Assembly: GCA_050259035.1 (NCBI GenBank)
Contig: JBLMZW010000008.1
Location: 1 to 5,876, forward strand
Length of the DNA: 5,876 nucleotides
Direction: 5' to 3'
Source of the DNA: JBLMZW01 sp050259035
GTDB lineage: Bacteria; Bacillota; Syntrophomonadia; Syntrophomonadales; DTU052
Position 1 is the first letter of the stretch, and the number at the start of each line of letters is the position of its first letter. The position numbers and the translations under genes were made by a program. Below the pieces are notes generated by a model, which was not told where the DNA came from, ran no database searches, and was given only the letters and a program-made list of their open reading frames with translations. Positions 1 through 3,994 of this stretch are shown here, one piece after another.

Positions 1-242
1 TCCTCAATGACCCGGTAGAGGTTGGCGGCTTCCTCCGCCCTTATGTTTTCTCTGATATCCAGAATCTCAACCTTTATTCTCCTGGCTCCCATTTGTATTT
101 CCAGAACATCCCCTATATTAACCAGGCTTGAGGCCTTGGCTATGCGGCCATTAATAGTTACACGTTCATGCTCGGCAAAATCTTTGGCAACTGTACGCCG
201 CTTAATAAGGCGGGAGACTTTGAGAAATTTGTCCAGGCGCAT
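1..242 (-). CDS. rqcP: RqcP (YabO) S4-domain ribosome quality control protein, 3' end cut by window
   Basis: The 80 visible codons begin MRLDKFLKVSRLIKRR, the hallmark start of the YabO/RqcP family, and run to an EEAANLYRVIE segment that in B. subtilis YabO lies a few residues before the end (about 86 aa in total). Only the last few residues are therefore missing. The fold is a single S4 RNA-binding domain (about residues 1-60): a basic helix (R11-R16), then the ING (30-32) and GD (44-45) turns typical of S4. Family knowledge: RqcP binds the 50S subunit with tRNA and works with RqcH to add C-terminal alanine tails to nascent chains on split, stalled ribosomes. The ATG shares its A with the TAA stop of the HU gene (TAATG), and I see no Shine-Dalgarno sequence upstream, so translation probably depends on re-initiation after HU. 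In B. subtilis yabP, yabQ and divIC follow; that part is outside the window. Confidence 0.93.
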   Translation of the reverse strand, partial: MRLDKFLKVSRLIKRRTVAKDFAEHERVTINGRIAKASSLVNIGDVLEIQMGARRIKVEILDIRENIRAEEAANLYRVIE

Positions 243-514
243 TAATCGACTGCGTCTTTAAGGGCCTTACCCGCTTTGAATGCCGGAACCTTGGTTGCCG
301 GTATTTTAATTTCCTGTCCTGTTTGTGGGTTTCTTCCGGTACGGTCCTTTCTCTGCCTTACTTCAAAGGTACCAAACCCGACCAGCTGAACCTTGTCACC
401 GTTTTTCAGAGCTTCTTCTATGGATGCAAAGACAGCTCCTATAACTTTTTCAACATCCTTTTTGGTCATCGAAACTTTACCGGCTACTTCATTAATCAGA
501 TCGGTTTTATTCAA
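242..514 (-). CDS. hup: HU-family DNA-binding protein
   Basis: A 90-aa histone-like nucleoid protein that binds and bends DNA as a dimer. It starts MNKTDLINEVAGK, the usual HU N-terminus, and carries the HU/IHF signature at residues 46-66 (GFGTFEVRQRK, then RTGRNPQTG). Pro63, in the beta-arm tip, is the residue known to intercalate into DNA. The C-terminus (PAFKAGKALKDAV) is also typical. I chose the TTG at 514-512 over the in-frame ATG at 538-536. A strong AGGAGGGG site lies 6 nt before the TTG, the TTG gives exactly the standard 90-aa length, and the 8 extra residues from the ATG would encode the ribosome binding site itself. It lies 114 nt downstream of mazG across an AT-rich gap in which I find no convincing promoter or terminator, and its stop overlaps the rqcP start by one base. 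B. subtilis has no HU gene at this position; clostridial genomes commonly do. Confidence 0.95.
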   Translation of the reverse strand: MNKTDLINEVAGKVSMTKKDVEKVIGAVFASIEEALKNGDKVQLVGFGTFEVRQRKDRTGRNPQTGQEIKIPATKVPAFKAGKALKDAVD

Positions 515-520
515 GCCTAT

Positions 521-528
521 CCCCTCCT
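521..528 (-). promoter_or_regulatory. Ribosome binding site that fixes the HU TTG start
   Basis: The minus strand reads AGGAGGGG, then 6 nt, then TTG. The site lies inside the reading frame that would be translated from the upstream ATG (538-536), which argues strongly for the TTG as the real start of HU. Confidence 0.85.
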
Positions 529-628
529 GAAGATTCATTATTCGGATTTCCTATCACCGTATTCGATATGAAAAATTATTTTCCTTCTTTTCCTTTGAAA
601 AATCATTGACAGCTTGCGGATTTTGGTA

Positions 629-1393
629 CTAGAGTCCTAGGTCTTTAGCCTCGTTCCACAGAGTATCCAGTTTCTCCAGACCGGCCTCTTCAATTGGCTC
701 GTTTCGAGCCTCCAGGGTTTTTTCTATGTGTTGAAATCGGCGGATGAACTTATTGTTAGTCTCCTGTAAGGCTTCCTCTGGTTCAATTTCTGACATACGC
801 GCTATATTGACCAGGGCAAATAGTAAATCCCCCATTTCATTGCGGCGGCTTTCCTGATCCCGACCGGCCTCGGTAAACTCAACCACCTCTTCCTGAAGTT
901 TATCTACTGCTCCAGTGACATCAGGCCAATCAAAACCTACCCTTTGTGCTTTTTCTTGAAGTTTGTAAGCCCTTAGCAGCGCGGGAAGGATGGTTGGGAT
1001 ACCCTCCAGTATGGACTTTTTCCCTTCATTGCGTTTGAATCCTTCCCAGTTGTACAAGACCTCGTCACTGGTGTTAATCTCCATATCTCCAAAAACATGA
1101 GGGTGCCTGGTAATCATTTTATTGGTTACTCCATTGGCAACTTCATCCAAGTCGAAATAACCGTCACGCTGGGCAATAGCACAATGAAAAACCACCTGTA
1201 ATAGTAAGTCTCCCAGTTCTTCCCTTAACTTATTCATATCACCCTCTTCAATGGCCTCAATAACCTCATAAGTTTCCTCCAGGAGATACCGAGTCAATGA
1301 GCGGTGAGTCTGTTCGCGATCCCACGGGCACCCACCGGGAGCCAGCAGCCGGTTCATTATTTGTACTAAACCAGGTACACCTGTTTCTTCCAT
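629..1393 (-). CDS. mazG: Nucleoside triphosphate pyrophosphohydrolase MazG
   Basis: A 254-aa, two-domain MazG, about the size of E. coli MazG (263 aa). The family hydrolyses (d)NTPs to NMP and pyrophosphate in the cytoplasm, clearing non-canonical or excess nucleotides. Domain 1 (about 5-115) has GCPWDREQTH (21-30), the EExxE metal ligands E39, E40 and E43, and the ExxxD pair E58/D62, followed by RHPHVFGD (96-103). Domain 2 (about 135-225) has EKAQRVGFDW (147-156), E168/E169/E172 and the second pair near E186/D189 in NEMGDLLF. All expected acidic ligands are present. The B. subtilis homologue YabN carries an extra N-terminal tetrapyrrole-methylase-like domain; it is absent here. The ATG follows a GAGGTGA site by 7 nt. 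That site overlaps the stop codon of the flippase gene, and the 12-nt gap points to co-transcription and probably coupled translation. Confidence 0.96.
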   Translation of the reverse strand: MEETGVPGLVQIMNRLLAPGGCPWDREQTHRSLTRYLLEETYEVIEAIEEGDMNKLREELGDLLLQVVFHCAIAQRDGYFDLDEVANGVTNKMITRHPHVFGDMEINTSDEVLYNWEGFKRNEGKKSILEGIPTILPALLRAYKLQEKAQRVGFDWPDVTGAVDKLQEEVVEFTEAGRDQESRRNEMGDLLFALVNIARMSEIEPEEALQETNNKFIRRFQHIEKTLEARNEPIEEAGLEKLDTLWNEAKDLGL

Positions 1394-1400
1394 TAAGAAA

Positions 1401-1407
1401 TCACCTC
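1401..1407 (-). promoter_or_regulatory. Ribosome binding site of mazG overlapping the flippase stop codon
   Basis: The minus strand reads GAGGTGA, 7 nt before the mazG ATG. Its first two bases are the last two of the flippase TGA stop (1408-1406). A terminating ribosome would therefore sit directly on the mazG initiation site. Confidence 0.8.
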
Positions 1408-2956
1408 AATTAAAATGTTTTAACCCCTTAAACATGTTCCAATCCAATTCTTTGAAGACGAATAATCCCCCTCCAAATGCTGTAACACCGATTACAATGG
1501 CTATCACAGTGGAGGCCTTAGAAGGAATCCCTGCGATAACCAGAACCTGGTAAGAAATCTTGACTATAATTCCCATCACTATAGTAATGAGTATCAGCTT
1601 TATATACCTTGCCCATTCAAAACGAATCCCGGTTAACTTTACCAAGTAGATTATATTAAGAACTGATCCAATCGAGAAGGCTATAAAAGTGGCAATGGCC
1701 GGGCCCCGTATGTTCAACAAGGGCGCTGCGGTAAGAGAATAATTCAGTAAAACCTTTAGTAGACCGGTAATTATCAGATGCCGCATCGGAATTCCCGGCT
1801 TGCCTAAACCCTGCAAGCCTGAACTGGTAACCTGGAAGATAGCAATTACTAGTACCGAAAATGACAGAAATGCCAGAGGGATCCCCGCTTCTGTAGAAGA
1901 ATACAGCAAATCCATAATCTGATCAGCTAACACATATAAACCGACCGCGGAAGGTAATGCTATTAAAAGACTGGCCCGTATACTCTCATTAATTCTATTA
2001 TTCAAGACCAGAGTATCCTTTTTGACTAAAGCTTCAGTCACCGCAGGCACCAGGCTAGCCGCAATTGCTACAATCAAGATTATTGGCAGGTTAATAAGAG
2101 TAGATGCCATACCCGACAACTCACCATATAATTCTGTGGCTCGGACCACTGTATAGCCCGATTCAATTAATCTTCTCGGCACAATGAAAGTATCCAGCAT
2201 CTGGGTTAATGGCAATACTACAGCACCAAGCGAAACCGGGATAGCCAACCGAAGCATTTCTTTGCCCAAACTCCAGGATGACTGTCCGGAATAAACAAGT
2301 TGTTTTTTGATTGTTATTTTATTACGGTACCAGGTGTAGAAGCCTACCAGGGTCAGAAGACCGGCGAACCCGCCGACCACAGCACCAAAGGTGGCACCGG
2401 CTACCGCAACCTCCAAACCTCGAGATAAAAGCAGGTAGGCCAGGATTAGGATAAAAACAACTCTAAATATCTGCTCTACTACCTGGGAAACCGCAGTCGG
2501 GATCATCCATTGCTGCCCCTGAAAAAACCCGCGATAAACTGTCATCATAGCAGCAAAAAATATGGCCGGGGCAAGAGCCATTAAGGGTAAGACGGCCTTG
2601 GGTTGTTTAATTCCCGATCTGGCTATAAAATCAGCCCCGAAATAAAACAAAACTGATAATACCAATCCTATAACCAGTAGCAGATAAAACGAGGCACGAA
2701 GGATTTTATAGCTGTCACCATTTAAACCTGCGTTTTCTTTTCTAGCCACTAATATCGAAATAGCTACGGGTATGCCAGCTGTTGTTAGAGATAATATAGT
2801 GGTGTAGAAGGGGTACGCCATTTGGTACAAGCCGATGCCCTCAGCGCCCAGCCATCTTGCCAGAGGTATTCGATATAATGCCCCCAGGGCTTTGCTAATA
2901 ATTCCGGCTGCTGCAAGTATTGCGGCGCCTTGCAGGAAATGTTTCTTCTGATCCAT
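1406..2956 (-). CDS. yabM: SpoVB/YabM-family polysaccharide or lipid-linked precursor flippase
   Basis: A 516-aa integral membrane protein of the MOP exporter superfamily (polysaccharide biosynthesis/SpoVB/MurJ branch). I count about 14 hydrophobic segments, roughly at residues 10-30, 42-70, 88-112, 122-142, 158-178, 185-208, 235-258, 283-306, 328-350, 358-380, 392-412, 415-440, 450-475 and 480-502. The early motif SKALGALYRIPLARWLG (21-37), GIGLYQMAYP (40-49) and YRGFFQGQQWMIPTA (141-155) are typical of this branch. These proteins flip undecaprenyl-linked sugars or lipid II across the membrane. Clostridial members are often labelled stage V sporulation protein B, but position after spoVT makes this the YabM counterpart, whose substrate is not established; a role in spore cortex or wall synthesis is an inference. 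The ATG at 2956-2954 follows GGGGAGG by 6 nt. An in-frame GTG 21 nt upstream (2977) would translate the ribosome binding site and is rejected. Confidence 0.9.
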   Translation of the reverse strand: MDQKKHFLQGAAILAAAGIISKALGALYRIPLARWLGAEGIGLYQMAYPFYTTILSLTTAGIPVAISILVARKENAGLNGDSYKILRASFYLLLVIGLVLSVLFYFGADFIARSGIKQPKAVLPLMALAPAIFFAAMMTVYRGFFQGQQWMIPTAVSQVVEQIFRVVFILILAYLLLSRGLEVAVAGATFGAVVGGFAGLLTLVGFYTWYRNKITIKKQLVYSGQSSWSLGKEMLRLAIPVSLGAVVLPLTQMLDTFIVPRRLIESGYTVVRATELYGELSGMASTLINLPIILIVAIAASLVPAVTEALVKKDTLVLNNRINESIRASLLIALPSAVGLYVLADQIMDLLYSSTEAGIPLAFLSFSVLVIAIFQVTSSGLQGLGKPGIPMRHLIITGLLKVLLNYSLTAAPLLNIRGPAIATFIAFSIGSVLNIIYLVKLTGIRFEWARYIKLILITIVMGIIVKISYQVLVIAGIPSKASTVIAIVIGVTAFGGGLFVFKELDWNMFKGLKHFN

Positions 2957-2962
2957 CTCTCT

Positions 2963-2969
2963 CCTCCCC
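2963..2969 (-). promoter_or_regulatory. Ribosome binding site that fixes the flippase start
   Basis: The minus strand reads GGGGAGG, 6 nt before the ATG at 2956. It decides for this ATG over the in-frame GTG at 2977-2975. Confidence 0.85.
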
Positions 2970-2979
2970 ACTATCACGC

Positions 2980-3008
2980 ATTATACAAGATAAAAGCTCC
3001 GGCAACAA
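2980..3008 (-). promoter_or_regulatory. Sigma-A-like promoter for the flippase-mazG-hup-rqcP cluster
   Basis: The minus strand has TTGTTG (3008-3003), a 17-nt spacer and a perfect TATAAT (2985-2980). The -10 matches 6 of 6 and the -35 matches only TTG of TTGACA. Transcription would start near 2973, leaving a short leader that just contains the ribosome binding site. The -35 lies in the loop and the spacer covers the 3' arm of the terminator at 2986-3020, so termination and re-initiation share the same bases. Confidence 0.65.
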
Positions 3009-3020
3009 ACCGGAGCTTTT
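2986..3020 (-). terminator. Intrinsic terminator, second after spoVT
   Basis: A perfect 11-bp stem (AAAAGCTCCGG, 2992-3002, with CCGGAGCTTTT, 3010-3020) encloses a 7-nt loop. On the minus strand it ends in TTTTATCTTG. The stem is symmetrical, with As before and Ts after it on both strands, but no plus-strand gene needs terminating here. It probably stops transcripts that pass the first spoVT terminator, or transcripts of the element at 3021-3102. Confidence 0.8.
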
Positions 3021-3102
3021 CTAACCTGCTAGGCCGGGCCAAACGCTGCTCGCTCCTGGTCTCCTCGCCAACAACACCAAGGGCTTGTTTCGCCGTTAGC
3101 AC
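3021..3102 (-). other. GC-rich nested inverted-repeat element, candidate structured RNA
   Basis: About 61% of bases 3021-3100 are G or C, clearly richer than the AT-rich mfd-spoVT spacer. Three nested pairings can be drawn: CTAAC (3021-3025) with GTTAG (3095-3099); GGCCAAAC (3037-3044) with GTTTCGCC (3087-3094), one mismatch; and CCTGGT (3055-3060) with ACCAAGG (3076-3082), one bulged A. On the minus strand it sits directly between the spoVT terminator and a second terminator, which suits a small RNA, an attenuator leader or an inserted dispersed repeat. I do not recognise a known riboswitch core in it and I see no dedicated promoter upstream. A 42-codon minus-strand frame (3102-2974) crosses it but has no ribosome binding site and runs through the terminator, so I do not call it a gene. 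Confidence 0.4.
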
Positions 3103-3140
3103 CTATAAAAAAAGTAAAACGGCCTCTTTCGAGGCCGTTT
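3103..3140 (-). terminator. Intrinsic terminator of spoVT
   Basis: On the minus strand a 10-bp stem (AAACGGCCTC with GAGGCCGTTT; plus coordinates 3117-3126 and 3131-3140) is closed by a GAAA tetraloop of the stable GNRA class. It is followed by a tail that includes seven consecutive Ts. It begins 27 nt after the spoVT stop codon. Confidence 0.92.
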
Positions 3141-3167
3141 GATTGTTGAATGTCTCAGATGGATCGA

Positions 3168-3731
3168 TTACTGTTCCATCTGTTTGGCCAGGAACCCTGC
3201 AGCAGTCTCCGCCAGCTTAAGTTCGAGCTCAGACATCTTAGTTCCGGATTCTTTTGACATAATTATAACTGCTCCAATTGGATCCCCCTGCGATATTATC
3301 GGTGCAATTACCTGGGAAGTTACTTTACATTGGCCGCTGGATTCAAAAACCGGGCATACTTTGCAGTATGCATGTTCTTTGAGGTCGTTGATGGTAACCG
3401 ACTTACGTTCTTCTAAAGCTTTTTCTACGCCTGGCCCTATTGGTTTGTTTAAAAACTCTTTTTTAGGAGCCCCGGCTACAGCAATAATATTATCACGGTC
3501 GGCAATCAAGGCTATATGATTAATAGCCTCGTGTAGGGACTCTGCATATTCCTTGGCAAAATCCCCAAGCTCACCGATCGGAGAATACTTCTTTAAGATA
3601 ACCTCACCATCGCGATCGACAAAAATTTCTAAAGGATCCCCTTCTCGGATACGCAAGGTTCGTCTGATCTCCTTGGGAATTACCACCCGCCCCAGATCAT
3701 CTATTCTCCTTACGATTCCTGTGGCTTTCAC
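3168..3731 (-). CDS. spoVT: Stage V sporulation protein T, AbrB/SpoVT-family forespore transcription regulator
   Basis: 187 aa against 178 in B. subtilis. Residues 1-50 form the AbrB-like swapped-hairpin DNA-binding domain, and MKATGIVRRIDDLGRVVIPK is identical to my recollection of the B. subtilis protein. Residues about 55-187 are the GAF-like sensor domain, ending in the conserved ETAAGFLAKQMEQ. Family knowledge: a tetrameric regulator made in the forespore under sigma-G that activates or represses sigma-G genes and so shapes spore coat, resistance and germination. The start is GTG; AAGGAGG lies 11 nt upstream, slightly far, but the protein N-terminus leaves no doubt. An oddity is a Cys/His cluster in the sensor domain (H120, C123, C126, C135) that B. 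subtilis SpoVT lacks, in a stretch that also accounts for part of the extra length. The gene is monocistronic by its signals: sigma-G type promoter upstream, strong terminator downstream. Confidence 0.97.
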   Translation of the reverse strand: MKATGIVRRIDDLGRVVIPKEIRRTLRIREGDPLEIFVDRDGEVILKKYSPIGELGDFAKEYAESLHEAINHIALIADRDNIIAVAGAPKKEFLNKPIGPGVEKALEERKSVTINDLKEHAYCKVCPVFESSGQCKVTSQVIAPIISQGDPIGAVIIMSKESGTKMSELELKLAETAAGFLAKQMEQ

Positions 3732-3742
3732 TGGCGTTCATC

Positions 3743-3749
3743 CCTCCTT
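3743..3749 (-). promoter_or_regulatory. Ribosome binding site of spoVT
   Basis: The minus strand reads AAGGAGG, 11 nt before the GTG start, a slightly long spacing. A nearer ATG (3741-3739) is out of frame and opens only a 14-codon frame, so it is not an alternative start. Confidence 0.75.
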
Positions 3750-3784
3750 GTATTTCATTCAAGTTCAGTTTACTTTCTCAGTCA

Positions 3785-3815
3785 TAGTATATAACCCAAA
3801 ATCCCCATTTATTCA
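3785..3815 (-). promoter_or_regulatory. Sigma-G type promoter of spoVT
   Basis: The minus strand reads TGAATA (3815-3810), an 18-nt spacer, then TATACTA (3791-3785). The forespore sigma-G consensus is roughly TGAATA, 17-18 nt, CATACTA, so the -35 is perfect and the -10 matches 6 of 7. The related sigma-F -10 would need GG at the head of its extended -10; TT stands there, which favours sigma-G. Transcription would start near 3777, giving a leader of about 46 nt. B. subtilis spoVT is known to depend on sigma-G. The rest of the spacer back to mfd (3816-3994) shows no gene or strong terminator, only weak inverted repeats. Confidence 0.8.
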
Positions 3816-3994
3816 CTTTTTACCTAAGTCTTCGCAAGTGATTTTAATTAAGGCCTGCACAGCGGTATATTGCCAAGGTTATTCTTACCAAAGAAATAAG
3901 AAGTCATACCATGTCGACCGGTTACCAGCTAAGGTTGCCAATATCAGATATTTACATTATTTGTCATTCTTGGGTTGGTACTATAATTTAAAAC

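Noticed and set aside
22..261. A 79-codon plus-strand frame over rqcP
   Set aside because: It is the antisense shadow of an unmistakable S4-domain gene, and its translation is serine/arginine/leucine-rich with no domain.
515..628. A dedicated promoter for hup in the AT-rich gap after mazG
   Set aside because: The best pairs, such as TTTTCA with AATAAT, have a 15-nt spacing and poor matches. A promoter may exist, but I cannot support one from sequence.
2974..3102. A 42-codon open frame on the minus strand, starting at a GTG, through the structured element, second terminator and promoter
   Set aside because: It has no Shine-Dalgarno sequence, begins directly after the spoVT terminator U-tract and must be read through an 11-bp terminator stem. 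An open frame of this length is expected by chance in GC-rich DNA.
3847..3876. TTGGCA, 18 nt, CTTAAT on the minus strand, a possible second (sigma-A) promoter for spoVT
   Set aside because: The -10 matches only 4 of 6 and lacks its first TA. The sigma-G match nearby is much better and agrees with known spoVT control.
3882..3902. Inverted repeat TTCTTA/TAAGAA with a 9-nt loop, considered as the mfd terminator
   Set aside because: The stem is only 6 bp and almost without GC pairs, and no T tract follows. It is too weak for an intrinsic terminator.
3940..3952. AATATC-A-GATATT, a perfect 6-bp palindrome resembling an operator
   Set aside because: It is AT-only apart from one pair, has no second copy in the window and lies over 120 bp upstream of the promoter. 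Chance occurrence in AT-rich DNA is likely.
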